A stretch of 64,000 nucleotides of DNA from Eublepharis macularius. Taxonomy: Eukaryota; Chordata; Lepidosauria; Squamata; Eublepharidae. A model generated the notes under the pieces. It did not search any database. It saw only the letters and a list, made by a program, of their open reading frames with translations, and was not told where the DNA came from. This document shows, piece after piece, positions 41,451 to 53,109 of this stretch; position 1 is the stretch's first letter; the number at the start of each line of letters is the position of its first letter. The stretch covers positions 8,682,501 through 8,746,500 of the forward strand of contig NC_072798.1 of the NCBI RefSeq assembly GCF_028583425.1, given 5' to 3'. The position numbers and the translations under genes were made by a program.

Positions 41451-41983
41451 TGCAAGAAAAAGTAACTCCAGCACAACCATCCCTCTCCCCCTTCCTCGGA
41501 GAGGTTCGTGTGCTTGGGGGCGCTGCCTGGGGGCAGGTAGTCATTCAGAAGGTGCAGCCCCTCCGAAGAAGAAAAAGGAGACCGGCTTTGCATTGCACTT
41601 TTGCAATAATAACAGTAATAATAAATAAATACTGCCGCGTTGCGCACCGCAGCCGATGGGCTCGCGGGCCAGTTGCAGAGGGGCAGACCTCTTCGCCTCT
41701 CTTTCCTCAACAGCCCTGGAACCGGGGCCAGCAGGGCAAGAGTTAAAAAGCGGCCCTTTTAACTAGCGCCTGCCAAGCGAAACCCGCTTCCTCCTCCCTC
41801 GTAACCCGAAGCAATGACGCCGCCAGGAGGAATTGACCAAATTAGTCAATTTCCTTCGCCATGCGCCTGTCTGCAGGGCCTCCGACCGGGACAGCTGTGC
41901 AAGGAACCCAGGAGATCGGCCTCTGCCACTGAGTCCTCGGCGCCCCCTTCCCCCTCTCGCCTAGCCGCAAGAGACCTGCAGCT
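41450..41983 (+). promoter_or_regulatory. PFKFB3: CpG-rich promoter and 5'UTR of PFKFB3
   Basis: A repeat-free, GC- and CpG-rich stretch immediately upstream of the MPFRK start. It gives the second clear promoter-like composition in the window after that of RBM17. The transcription start is not defined; the last bases before the ATG at 41984 are 5'UTR. Confidence 0.65.
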
Positions 41984-41999
41984 ATGCCTTTCCGGAAAG
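41984..41999 (+). CDS. PFKFB3: PFKFB3 alternative first coding exon (5' part only)
   Basis: ATG CCT TTC CGG AAA G followed by the consensus donor GTAAGG. It encodes MPFRK plus the first base of a sixth codon, the short N-terminus of one of the two main PFKFB3 promoter classes as I recall it in human; the other begins MPLELTQ. PFKFB3 is 6-phosphofructo-2-kinase/fructose-2,6-bisphosphatase 3, a bifunctional cytosolic enzyme that sets fructose-2,6-bisphosphate and so glycolytic flux. Position supports the call: a CpG-rich promoter, same strand, 7 kb after RBM17. The phase-1 end matches an exon 2 starting with the rest of an alanine or glycine codon. Neither exon 2 (expected to carry the kinase P-loop) nor the alternative first exon is visible before 64000. 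The exon is tiny, so the call rests on the match plus context. Confidence 0.75.
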
Positions 42000-42474
42000 G
42001 TAAGGTGTTAAATCTCCCCCCGCCCCCGCTCCGAAGGCGGAGCTTCCTACTTCGGGCCTCCAGGTGAGGCCGGTTTCTCTGCTTTCTGTCACTGCGACCT
42101 GCCCTTCCTGTCCTCTTTGTGGAGCAGGATCAAAGGCTGCCCTCCCCTTTCCTTGATTGCTTCTCAGATCTGATGTGATTTCTAATTCCAGCTGAGTCGG
42201 GGGGTGGGTGGGTGGGTTATAATGCACCATTTCAGGCGGGCTCCTCTTCTATGCTGTACAGAAGCCTCCTTGCCCACTTGCAGGACTGGAGTCCAGTGGC
42301 ACCTTAGAGACCAGCGTGATTTTCAGGGTATGAGCTTTTGAGAGTTCCCGTTTTCAAATGCAAGTAAGAGTGGAGAGATCCCTAAGCCGATATCCCAAAC
42401 TCCACTCTTCTAGGGAATAGGATTTTTTTAAAAAAAATTAACAAGTAATTAAATTGTGGAACACACTGCCAGTT

Positions 42475-42800
42475 AGGATTGCCAGGTCCTTCCTGGTGGA
42501 AGCGGGTGGATCTGGCACTTACTGGGACAGTCCTCTTTGAGTGCACGCAAAGCACAGGTGCGCTCCCAGCAGCGGGAATCAGCCCCAAGCAAAGCGCAGG
42601 AGCACCCCTGCAGCTGGTGCAATGATGTTACTTCTGGAAGTGACATGCTCATGTCTGCCAGGAATACGTGCACCGCACTTGTGCCCGGGGTGCCTGCTGG
42701 TGGGGGGAGATCACCTGGACAGCTTGAAACCTCCTGACTGGCAGGCAAACAAGCAAAGGGTTGGGAGATTGCCCGCCATCGGCAGGCGCCTGGGATCCCT
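42475..42800. repeat. GC-rich hAT-like MITE copy
   Basis: Starts GATTGCCAGGTCC and carries the GAAGTGACAT core of the family. Confidence 0.5.
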
Positions 42801-42982
42801 ACTGCCAGCGGAGGTAGCAACGGCCACAAACACAGATAGTCCTCCATGAATCTGTCTCATTCCTTTTACAGCTACCAGTGGCTGCTAGCCATGGTGACTA
42901 AAGGGAACCTCCAGATTCAGAGGCAGTCAGCCCCTGAATATCAGTGCCAGGAGGCAACATCAAGGGAAGGCCTTGGCCTCTG

Positions 42983-43250
42983 TGCCAGTTTGGTGTAGTG
43001 GTTAAGAGCGGCAGGACTCTAATCTGGAGAGCCAGGTTTGATTCCTCACTTGAAGCCAGCTGGGTGATCTTGGGTCAGTCACAGCTCCCTTGGAGCTCTC
43101 TCAGCCCCACCCACCTCACAGGGTGTTTTGTTGTGGGGATAATAATAATAATAATAATAACACTTTGTAAACTGCTCCGAGTGGATGTTAAGTTGTCCTG
43201 AAGGGCAGTATATAAATTGCTTGCTGTTGTTGTTTTTGTTGTTTTTTATT
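42983..43250 (+). repeat. tRNA-derived SINE, well preserved
   Basis: GCCAGTTTGGTGTAGTGGTT head, AGGTTTGATTCC B box, ATAATAATAACACTTTG linker and CTGAAGGGCAGTATATAAAT tail. Confidence 0.85.
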
Positions 43251-43629
43251 GTTGTTATTGTTCCTTGTTGTTGGCCCTCCCATGTAACTGGTGGTCCACT
43301 GTGTGAGTTGATGCTGATCTAGATGGACCGCTGTTCTGATCCAATGGGGTTTTTGTTTATGTTCTTATGACTGAGACAAAGGCAGAAATGGTATTGGGAT
43401 AGGCAGATAAATGGATTGACTTGGTATGATATTGATTGATTGTACAGGCTTCCTATGGTGGAGAATTGCTCCCAAGCCCCAAATTGCTATTCAGCAATCC
43501 TTGTTGGTCCTTTTAAATGTTAATAAAGCTGCATGCATTCCACTGATCACGTAGCTTCGGCTCCTTGCTTGAATAGCACAGCCTACACAGCCATCGGGCC
43601 TGGTTTGTACAATGAGACAAATACAGAGA

Positions 43630-44010
43630 GGCAGTGTGGTGTAGCGGTCAGACTAGAATCTGGGAGACCCAGGTTCCAATCCCCACTCTGCAAGCTGGGT
43701 GAGGAGGGTTGCCAACGCCAGGTTGGAAAATTCCTGGAGATTTAAGGAGAGGTGGTTCTTGGAGGGACCTCAGCAGGATATACCACCATCCTCCATCCTC
43801 CAAAGCAGCCATCTTCTCCAGGGAAATGGATCTCTATAGTCTGGTGATCAGTTGGAATGCCTAGAGAACTCCTGAATCTGGTAACCCTGTGGATGAGCTT
43901 GGGCCAGTCGCACACACTTAACCTAACCTGTCTCACAGGGTCGTTGTGAGGAGAAGAGGAGAATGTAGTAAAAACCATTTTGGATACTCGTTGGGGGGAA
44001 AGGTGGGGTA
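43630..44010 (+). repeat. SINE interrupted by a hAT MITE
   Basis: SINE head at 43630-43700 and body from about 43890; a GGGTTGCCA...GGTAACCCT element at about 43708-43887 splits it. Confidence 0.65.
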
Positions 44011-44014
44011 TAAA

Positions 44015-44425
44015 TTGGGTTGCCAGGTCCCCCTGGCCCCCTAGCAGGAGATGTGGGGGCCAGGCTTCTACCTGAGTTTTTCCCTCTTTGTGCACGTTTG
44101 CAGCACGCACGTGCTCTTGGCTTGCGTGATGACATCACTTCCTGGAATTGATGCCATTGTGCGGGTCAGGGGCTGCCGTGGGAGTGCTCCCACTCTCCCC
44201 AACAGGCTGAATCGAGCTCAATTTGAATCAGCCCGAATTGGACCACTGCGGAGCCTGATTTGGGCCGCTGTGGCATGCAGAAGCATGCCGCATTGACTGG
44301 CGCGCTGACTGGGGGCATGCCTCAGGTGTCGCGTTCCCCCTGCCAGCCAGGTAAGCAGGGGCAGGGAGTGGAAGGAGGGAGTGGGGGATCCCCAGCCCCT
44401 GCGGGTGACTGACATCCCTAGGAAG
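44015..44425. repeat. GC-rich hAT-like MITE copy
   Basis: GGGTTGCCAGGTCCCC start, AATCAGCCCGAATTGG half-palindromes and GATGACATCACTTCC core. Confidence 0.55.
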
Positions 44426-44784
44426 CCAAATAAAACGGGTGGGATAAAGGGAAACTCAATCTTCTGCAGCCAAAATAACAAAGTGATTTATGGCATCCTA
44501 AAAGTCTTAATCAACTGAGTCACAGTGAGAAAGGCAGACTACAAATAAAGTAAGTAAATAAATATATTTATGGGGGCAGAACCTTTTTGTGAGCCAGGGC
44601 CCACCTTCCGTTGAATGCATCTGACAAGCTGGTCAGAATACAAAGTGGCCACGATATTTGGTTAGTTCTTGAGATGTCCCCAGACTCTTTGTTACTTTAA
44701 CCTTGACAGAGCAAATCTGCTAACAAAAACATCTCTCTTAACTGGTACTTTCTGCTTACCCAGCACACACACAAAAAGTCTCCG

Positions 44785-45260
44785 AAGAATTCATAAGAAC
44801 ATAAGAACATAAGCAAAGCCATGTTGGATCAGGCCAGTGGCCCATCCAGTCCAACATTCTGTCACACACAGTGGCTAGAAATCCAGTGCCATCTAAAGGA
44901 CTGTCAGTGAGGCCAGGACACCAGAAGCCCTCCCACTGCCTTCCTTCCAGCACCAAGACAACAGAGCACCACCTCCCCACAAAGAGAATACCATCTATCT
45001 CCTGTGGCTAATAGCCACTAATGGACCTCTGCTCCATATATTTGTCCAGTCCCCTCTTGAAGCTGGCAATGCTTGTAGCTGCCACCACCTCCTGTGGCAA
45101 CGAATTCCATGTGTTTATCACCCTTTGTGTAAAGTAGTATTTTCTTCTATCTGTTCTAACCCGACTGCTCAATAATTTCATAGAGTGCCCACGAGTTCTT
45201 GTATTGTGAGAAAGGGAGAAAAACACATCTTTCTCTACCTTCTCTAACCCGTGCATTCAG
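44785..45260 (-). mobile_element. CR1/L2-clade LINE 3' end
   Basis: Minus strand encodes YFTQRVINTWNSLPQEVV and SFKRGLDKYME, the end of the LINE ORF2, then a 3'UTR ending in TTCTTATG repeats. Confidence 0.85.
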
Positions 45261-47299
45261 TGGAACCCCTGGGGAGAGTTTAACCTTAGTAATATCTTCT
45301 GGTGATTCTTAGACCGCTAGACTTCAACGTTTCACTCTCGTTTGAAATTAAGAAGTCTGGTGGCACCAAAAGGACTCACCGAACATATTCCAGCAAGTCT
45401 TGCCAACGACCTTGAAGTGGTGGCTGGAAATCTCCAGGAATTCCAACTGTTCTCCAGGCAACAGAGATCAGTTCCCCTGGAGAAAATTCCTACTTGTGTC
45501 TGAAGAAGGGAGCTCTGACTCTCTGAAAAGCTTGTTAGTTAGTCTCTAAGGTGCCCTTGGACCCAAATCCTGCTGTTCTACTGCAGACCAACACAGCTAC
45601 CCACCTAAGCTATCCTGGAGAAAATGGCCACTTTGGAGGGTGTACACTATAGCAGGGGTGGGCAATTGTTTTGGCTCGGGGGCCACTTTGTGGGAGCGGA
45701 GGTTAGCGGAGGGCCGCACCTTTTAAAACGATTGCATTCATTAGTTAACTTTGCATTTCAGAAAAGGTATAAATTGTATCATAAAAATCAATTAATATAA
45801 ATTAAATAAAATAGTGGTAGTTTTATTCAATTTATTTATTGTGCTAATTTCACATCATCTATAGCTGCAAGCACATTTAATTAGAATCAGTTTAATGAGA
45901 CAAATGTACCCTATCACACTTTTCTACAATTTTTTTGAAATCAGGAGTGAGATTGCTTGTTGAGATTCTGACTGTCTTGGCGGGCCACAAAAAACTCTTT
46001 AGTGGGCTGCATGTGCCGCAATTTGCCCACCCCTGCATTATGGCATTATACCTTGCTGAGATGCCTCCACTTCCAAGGCTTTCCTGGAAAAAATGGCATC
46101 TTTGGTGGGTGGACTACACAGTATTATATACCATATAAAGATCTGTCCCCTCCCCAAACCCTGCACTGTCTAAGCTTCACTCTTAAAATCGCCAAGAATT
46201 TCCCAGCCCGGAACTGGCAGCCCCAATTCCAGCGTTTGTGAGTCAGAGCTCACTTCCTCGGATGCGTTGGAAGACATGAGCCAACTCCTGAAAGCGGATA
46301 CGGGGATAAGCCTTTAAGGTGCTGCTGGATTCCTCTTTCACTTTGTTGCTGCTGCATAAAACAATCGTCCATCTGAAATGACTTCTTTGGTGGTACTGCC
46401 AATTCTTTCCAAGAAGGAAAAAATGACGCTGCATACGGGACAGCATCATCCTAAACCCATCAAATGTGTTACAATTATGCACGTGATACTAATCTCTGAT
46501 CCTACATTGTGGCATATGGCGTTAACTCAACTCCTGGCTTTTGAGGGCTGAATTAACAGCTAATCAAAGCATTGCTTGTTGGGTGTGAGATTTCCTGGTC
46601 TTGGAACACACAGATAAGGAATTAAGGAGGAGTATGTGTCTACTAGATAAGTCATTATCTGGCAATCGGTGTGTAGTTTATTGATTTATTCAGGGGATTT
46701 CTTCCCTGCCTTTCTACTAAGAAAAGAAAAAGAAGCACTCCAGGCAGCTTACAGATAAGCATAAAAATTGGAACAGAATTTAAAGAATGACAATGCAAAT
46801 AACTGCCAATCAGCGAGTCCCTAAAGCGCAGACGTAATCAAAACACCCTAAAGAAGTAATCAAAATACTCTAAAGCAAAATAAAGCCATAGAATCAGTGA
46901 TGAAGTGAATGAAATCAGCATTTAAGCTTGCTAGCCATATCAGTTGTAGAAAAATAGAATTGTTTCAGGTGGATAGCTGACCAGGGATGTGAGATCTCCC
47001 ATCTTGGTTAGCGTTATGCTCCCCCACAAAAGTCAGGTTCGCCTCTTAGGAGTACGTCTTGACACAGCAGTGACCTTAGAAAGCCAGGTGGCTGGGGTGG
47101 CCCGGAGTGTGTTTGTTCAGCTTTGGCTCATGAGTCGATTGCATCCATTCCTGGTTCAGTCCGAGGTAGCTATGGTGACCCATGCTTCGGTTAGATCTCG
47201 ACTGGACTATTGAAATGTGCTCTGCTTGAAGCTACCTTTGAAGTTGGTATGGAAGCTGCAGCGAGTGCAGAACACAGCAGCTAGACTGCTGATGGGAGT

Positions 47300-48050
47300 A
47301 GGGATTCCAGACCCCCAGTGTGGGTGGGGGATCCCCCACCCCCACCCCCCACCCCCCGCCCCCCCTTACCTGAGCAGTGAGGGGGCGCGCACCTTCCTTG
47401 TGCACTCCCCCACGGCACGGGGCGCTCCCGTGTACCGCAGCCGCCGGGATGGGGCCCATTTTGGCCTGGACTGGGGCCGCTGTGGAGCACGTGAGCACTC
47501 CTGCGCTCTGCACAGCTCAAAATGGGCCTGATCCACTGCAAACCGGGCCCGTTTTCAGCAGCTGCAGAGCGCAGGAGTGTTCCTGTGCTCCGCAGCGCCC
47601 CAAAACGGGCCTGTTCTGATGTGGATTGGGCCCATTTTGAGGTGCTGTGGAGTGCAGGGACGCTTCTGCTCTCTGTGCCGTTTTTGAGCCGCCGCAGAGC
47701 GCAGAAACGCTCCTGCGCTCCGCAGCGCCCAACATGGGCCCGTTCTGCCGCGGGTCAGGCCCATTTTGAGGCGGTGCGGAGCACAGGAACGCTCCTGCGC
47801 TCTGCAGCGCCTCAAAAACGGGCCCGATCCACAGCAGAACAGCCCATTTCCGGTGCTGCGGAGCGCAGGAGTGTTCCGCAGCGGCCCAAAACGAGCCTGC
47901 CCAAGGGCTGCGCGAAGACGTCACTCCTGAAGTGACGTCATCGCACATGGGGGGGGGGGCGCGGTCTGCGCACACACATACCCCTCTCCCCAAAGGTAAG
48001 TGCCACGCCCCTGTCCCCCACCGGGAGGTGGAGAGGGCCTGGCAACCCTA
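47300..48050. repeat. GC-rich insertion with palindromic minisatellite
   Basis: Several imperfect units of GGGCCCGTTTTGAG with a hairpin of GCGGAGCGCAGGAG and its complement, at about 47470-47900. Ends TGGCAACCCT, as in the hAT-like family. Confidence 0.65.
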
Positions 48051-48166
48051 GATCGGGCCAGCTATTGGGAACATGTGACCCCAATATTACAGCAATTACA
48101 CTGGCTACCAATCTACTCCCGAGCTCAGTTCAAGGTGCTGGTTCTATCCTTTAAAGTCCTACATGG

Positions 48167-48375
48167 GGAATTAAGCAGGGTAGCCTTCCAGGAAAACTAG
48201 GTTTTAAATGAGAACAAGACATAAAGAGGAAGGAAGTGTAGAGATGGAAAATGAATATAATATATAGTTCGTTGTTGTTATCGCCTTTGATTTCTTATGC
48301 GGTTGTGTTTGATATCCCCTGATGTGATGTCTACGTGTATATGTATGTATTCTTATTAAAATCAATAAAAAAAAT
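48167..48375 (+). mobile_element. 5'-truncated L1-like 3' end with 14-bp TSD
   Basis: TSD AAAGTCCTACATGG at 48153-48166 and 48376-48389; ends AAAATCAATAAAAAAAAT. Removing it restores the host LINE reading VLHGLG. Confidence 0.8.
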
Positions 48376-48407
48376 AAAGTCCTACATGGCTTGGGACCAG
48401 GGTATCT

Positions 48408-48830
48408 CCCATATAGGGATCCCATTTCCCTGGTGGGGGCAGGGGACCCCTTGCTTTCACCCTCCACCCCCTGCCTTCACTTACCTGGCTGGCGGGGGAG
48501 GAAGGCACGGGAATGGGCCTTCTGGGCATGCTCCTGGGGTGGTGTGACGACATCACTGATGTCATCGCGCTGTCCTGGGAGCACACCTGTGCTTCACCAC
48601 AGGCCAATTCGGGCCCCTAATGGGCCGAATTGGGCGCATTTGAGGCCTAAATCAGCCTGCTGTGAAGCAGGTGCTTACACTCCCCCCCCCCCACCCGTGC
48701 CACCGGAAGTGAAATCACGGAAGTGAAATCACCGGAAGCATCGTCACTGCGAAGGGAAGAAGGAGGTAAGAGCCAGGTCTCCCCACCTCCCACCAGTAAG
48801 AGGACCTGGGAACCCCACTCTCATACATTC
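48408..48830. repeat. GC-rich hAT-like MITE copy
   Basis: GAATTGGGC half-palindromes and GACATCACTGATGTCATC core, third insertion in the LINE. Confidence 0.5.
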
Positions 48831-49159
48831 CTGCCCAGGAGTTAAGATCGCAGGGAGAGACCTGACTGACTGACCAAAGAAGCTCGGTTGGTGGGTACAT
48901 GGGAGAGGGCCTTTTTGGTGGCAGCCCCACAATTGTGGAACAATCTCCCCGGGAGATGCGCTTGGCCCCCTCACTCTCTAGTTTCAGAAGGCAGCTGAAG
49001 ACTGTTTATTTCATATATTTTAACTGTGTTTTAACTCTGTTTTTAACTGTTGTTTTAAAAAAATATATTTATGACGTTTATATTTTATACCATAAGTCAC
49101 CATAAGCACCTCTGGAGGAAAGAGCCCTAATGAATGTTTTAAATAAATAAAATAGATTA

Positions 49160-49787
49160 GGCTGTAATTAATATTAATTTAAAAGTAGATGTTTGACCAC
49201 TTTTCCTATGAGCGGTAACCTTTCCTTTAGAAATCTGGCCTGCCAGGGAGAAGAATTCAGCCTAGATTTCCCCCTGCTATTATTTTTTCTGTCTGAAAAG
49301 ATTGTTTTCCTTCTTGCCATGTGAGACATCCACGATGCACCTTTGCTTTTATTGTTCTTCAACAGAACTTTGCTTTGTATCTGTTTTAAGGCAGCTTTAA
49401 TGTTAAGTGCATCGAGAACGTTTGTAGTTTGGTAGAGCAGTAGTACGAATATTAATTTTTAAAAATCCATTCTTGCTTGCATCCCAAGCTGATACCCTTT
49501 CCCAAATGCTCTGGCCCAAGTTTTATGGGAGGCTGGTGATTTGGATTTCTCAGGTTTGTTGTTTTTGTTTTAAAAAAAGCAGAAGGAGTCATAGCCTTGG
49601 GGCAGGAAATTCAAATAAACCATGGTAGCTACCTTCCTTTCCCCCATGCTACAGTCATCTCTTTTGCTGTTGTTGCTTTTGCCTTCTAAAAACAAATAGA
49701 GGATTTCAAGATTTCCTGTACCTCACTTTACTTTGCTGATTGTTTATCATCTTTCAGACTGCAGATTGAGTTTGGAGGGAGATAAAG

Positions 49788-49821
<34 letters not shown>

Positions 49822-50450
49822 CACACCTGGATGGAAGAAAGAATCATATACCTGGATTGCGCTTGTACTTACAAATTAGCTTCAAACTAATTTAATCACC
49901 CCACCTCTTGGTCAGGCAACCCTGGGGCTAAAGCTTGTAAAAAGGGTTTCTCAGGCCTTTGATAAGATTTTGATTTTAAAGAAAGAGCCTAGTTGCCCAG
50001 TAAAGACTATAATGCATTCAGTGTGTCATAAACTTCACAATCACTACTCTCTAAATGCCACATGACTCGTTAATTGGAGTGCAACAGATTAAAATGATTA
50101 CTCCTCTGGAATTGATTCTATTTAGGGGCAGAATAGACATGACATGGATCACAGACCACCTCCCAGAAGGAGTAGATTGCAGTTTGGTTCAGAACTACAT
50201 TCTGTTACTTGCCTTTTATACAGGCATGCCCCTTGTTTCTTTCAAAATGCTAATAAAAACACAGTGTTTGGAGGGTTAAATCTCGTCTTCACATCTTGCA
50301 TGATTCAAATTGCATGATTCAAATTGCAGTTGCGTGCATGGGAAACGGACTTTTTAACAGGCTGGTTGAGATGTGCAATCTTTTTCTATCTTTTGGAGCT
50401 TGCACCATTTATATCCTGTTTTCAGACAAAGTGTGTCTATAAAGTAGACG
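49160..50450. other. Unique sequence in PFKFB3 intron 1
   Basis: No gene or interspersed repeat recognised; (AG)n microsatellite at about 49790-49820. A place to test for conserved non-coding elements. Confidence 0.4.
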
Positions 50451-50455
50451 ACTAG

Positions 50456-50617
50456 GGCCGTTTTCACACTGCTTACTGGCTACGGAACATCGTGCCAAGC
50501 TCCCGGAATGACAGCGTCTTCCTAGCACGATTTCGTGCAAAATCATGCTAGGAAGATGCTGTCGTTCTGGGAGCTTGGTGCGATGTTCTGTGGCCGGTAG
50601 GCAGTGTGAAAGTGGCC
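50456..50617. mobile_element. Harbinger-like palindromic MITE, TSD TAG
   Basis: GGCCGTTTTCACAC ... GTGTGAAAGTGGCC with TAG on both sides (50453-50455, 50618-50620). Confidence 0.82.
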
Positions 50618-51449
50618 TAGACTAAAACAATCTAGTCATCTGGCAGCAGACTCATCCAACAAAAATTATTCATCAGTCAATTCATTCCAGAAATCTTATA
50701 TCTAGAATTTTAATTTCTTTCTTGAAAGCCAGTAAAACTATCAGAGCTCTCTCAGCCCCACCCACCTCATAGGGTGATTGTTGTGAGGATAATAATAACA
50801 TACTTTGTAAACCACTCTGTGTGGGCATTAAGTTGTCCTGAAGGGTGGTATATAAATTGACTGTTGTTATTATTATCCCTGGAGATCTAGGGATCTTGCC
50901 ATCCTCCAAGTAGGGCCTACAGTTCTCCTGCAATTATAACTGATCTCCCAATTACAGAGATTCGTTCCTCTGGAGAAAATGGCAGCTCTAGGATATACTA
51001 TATATTCTAGGCAAAATCCAACCCCATATTCTCCCCTCAAAAGGCACTATCCCTAAACCTGCAGGAATTTCCCAGGGCAGAGTTGGCAACTCTGCTTTCA
51101 GTCAACGTCATGCCACCACTGAGAAGGCCTTGTCCTGTGTTAACTTTCCTCCACCTTTCTGACAAAAAGCTTCTGGATTTGGATGGCTAGGCTCACATGG
51201 GGAAAAAGTGCTCCTTGAGAGATGCTAGTTAGGGTTTTGAAGATCAAAACCAGCCCTTTGAATTGGGTCTGAAGACCCACTTAGAAGCCAGTGGAGTAGT
51301 TTCAAAAACCAGGAGTCTGTTATTTACCAAATTCCTTTTGGAAAGCCTCTTAAACCGATTTCAGCAGAGACCGAAAACACCTGAGAAAACAGGAAAATCC
51401 AAAACTATATTTCCCAAAATACAGAAGTAGCCTGAGGGGAAAAATAGGT

Positions 51450-51652
51450 TGTCATGCCAACCTCCAGGTGGAGCCTGGAGTTCTCGAATGACTGATCACC
51501 AGAGTTCAGTTCCCCTGGAGAACATAGCAGGTTTGGATGGTGGACTCTATGGCATTATAATCTGCTGTGTTCCCTCCCCTCCTCAAACTCTGTCCTCCAC
51601 AGCCTTTCACCCCCAAATCTCCAGGAATTTCCCAACCCAAAACTGGTAACCC
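51450..51652. mobile_element. hAT-type MITE copy
   Basis: CAACCTCCAGGTGGAGCCTG ... CTGGTAACCCT, same family as 56144-56367. Confidence 0.6.
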
Positions 51653-51873
51653 TTCAGTTTCCAAGCACCTAAGTCCCTTGCCATTCCTACACCTGGTTTG
51701 CTCAATGCAGCTTCTGTACTAAGAAAAAGGCAGTCGATCTTTTTAAATGTTCTCTTTACATGAATAAAATAAAGCAAAAAAATTTTTTTTTAAAAAGAAA
51801 GGGAATGGTGGTAAAGGGAAACATTCTAGCCAACTGTGTTTATTTGGGAAGAGTGAAAGAGTTTTTCTGAAGC

Positions 51874-53106
51874 TAAATAGTAAAGAGTCCAGTAGCACCC
51901 TTAAGACTAACCAATTTTATTGTAGCATAAGCTTTCGAGAATCAAGTTTTCTTCATCAGATGCCTGATACAGAGACTGGTCAAATACAGAAGAGGAGGGA
52001 GGAGAAGAGGAGGAGAGAGAAGAGGCAATTAGGGGGAGGAAGGGGGAGGGAGCAATCAAAACATTCCTTTGCTAGTATATGTAAACATCTCCTTTTGGTG
52101 TGTGGATCAGTTGGCTTCAAAGGAGTTTGCCCTGTTAGTTTGTAGCAGCCAAACAGCTAGACCATCCAATTCCAATGCAGTATGAGCCTTCGATAACCAC
52201 AGCTCTCCCTGCCAGATGCATCTGACAAAGTGATCTGTGGTCCCCGAAAGCCCACGCTAGGTGCCACTGAGCTCCCCCAGACCCCACCTCTGTAAAGGAA
52301 ATCTGTTACCTGTGATAATGTGATAACCATTCATAGTCCCTATTCAGTCCCAGCTTGACAGAGTCAAATTTGCATATGAATTCCAGTTCAGCAGCCTCCT
52401 GTTGGATTTTGTTTTTGAAAGGTTTCTGTTGAACTACAGCGACCTTTAAGTCTTTGATGGAATGTCCTGGTAGATTGAAGTGTTCTCCCACTGGTTTCTG
52501 GACGTTTCCATTTCTAATGTCAGATTTGTGTCCATTTATTCTTTTGCGTAGAGGTTGGCTGGTTTGTCCAATGTACAGAGCAGAAGGACATTGTTGGCAC
52601 ATGAGAGCATATATCAGATTGGAGGATGAGCAGCTGTAAGAGCCAGAGACAGTGTAGTTGATGCCATTGGGTCCTGTAATTGTATTCCCTGGGTAGATAT
52701 AGGGGCAGAGCTGGCATCTGGGTCTGTTGCAGGGTCTGGTACCTGTGCTGGTGACTCTGCTGGCCGCTTCATGGTTGTGAGTGAGAAGTCGTTTAAGACT
52801 GGGGGGCTGTCTGTAGGCAAGGAAAGGTCTTCCACCCAGGGCTTCTGAGAGAGAGGTATCATTTTCCAGGATGGGTTGTAGCTCACTGATGATACGTTGG
52901 ATGTGTTTGAGCTGGGAGCTATAGGTGACAACCAGTGGTGTTCTGTTGTTAGTTCCTTTAGGTTTGTCTTGGAGCAGACTGTTTCTGGGTACTTTCGAGA
53001 ACCACAGTTCTCTAACGCTTATGCTACAGTAAAGTTGTTAATCTTAAAGGTGCTACTGGACTCTTTACTATTTTGCTACTGCAGACTAACATGGCTAACC
53101 CCTCTG
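51874..53106 (-). mobile_element. PLE with GIY-YIG endonuclease remnant, tails at both ends
   Basis: Minus strand, frameshifted, reads PFLAYRQPPSL, then CNRPRCQLCPYI, then ALYIGQTSQPLRKRINGHKS (52306-52602 in one frame). This is the Penelope-group zinc-like CxxC linker and GIY-YIG motif. Both ends carry the same tail in opposite orientation. TTTCTGAA flanks the whole unit. Confidence 0.85.
52306..52602 (-). pseudogene. PLE GIY-YIG endonuclease fragment
   Basis: 98 codons with YIGQTSQPLRKRINGHKSD and VGEHFNLPGHSIKDLKV; ends EWLSHYHR then stop. The upstream part of the protein is in other frames, so this is a dead remnant. Confidence 0.88.
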
Positions 53107-53109
53107 GAT

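Larger units (their letters stand above)
46972..49150 (+). mobile_element. L2-clade LINE 3' part with three nested insertions
   Basis: Coding pieces in order: LLGVRLDTAVTLESQ and SRLDY (46990-47215), KLQRVQNTAARLL (about 47245), PILQQLHWLPIYSRAQFKV (about 48085), VLHGLGPGYL after the insertion, PTIVEQSP...LSSFRRQLKT (about 48930); ends in AATAAATAAAATAG. Interrupted at 47300-48050, 48167-48375 and 48408-48830. Confidence 0.85.

Noticed and set aside
42848..42900. Possible exon after CCTTTTACAG at 42871
   Set aside because: Good acceptor-like sequence but the following frame matches neither PFKFB3 exon 2 nor any recognised protein.
47522..47993. Long frames of 137 and 158 codons on both strands
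   Set aside because: They translate the GC-rich palindromic minisatellite; Ala/Pro/Gly/Arg-rich in every frame.
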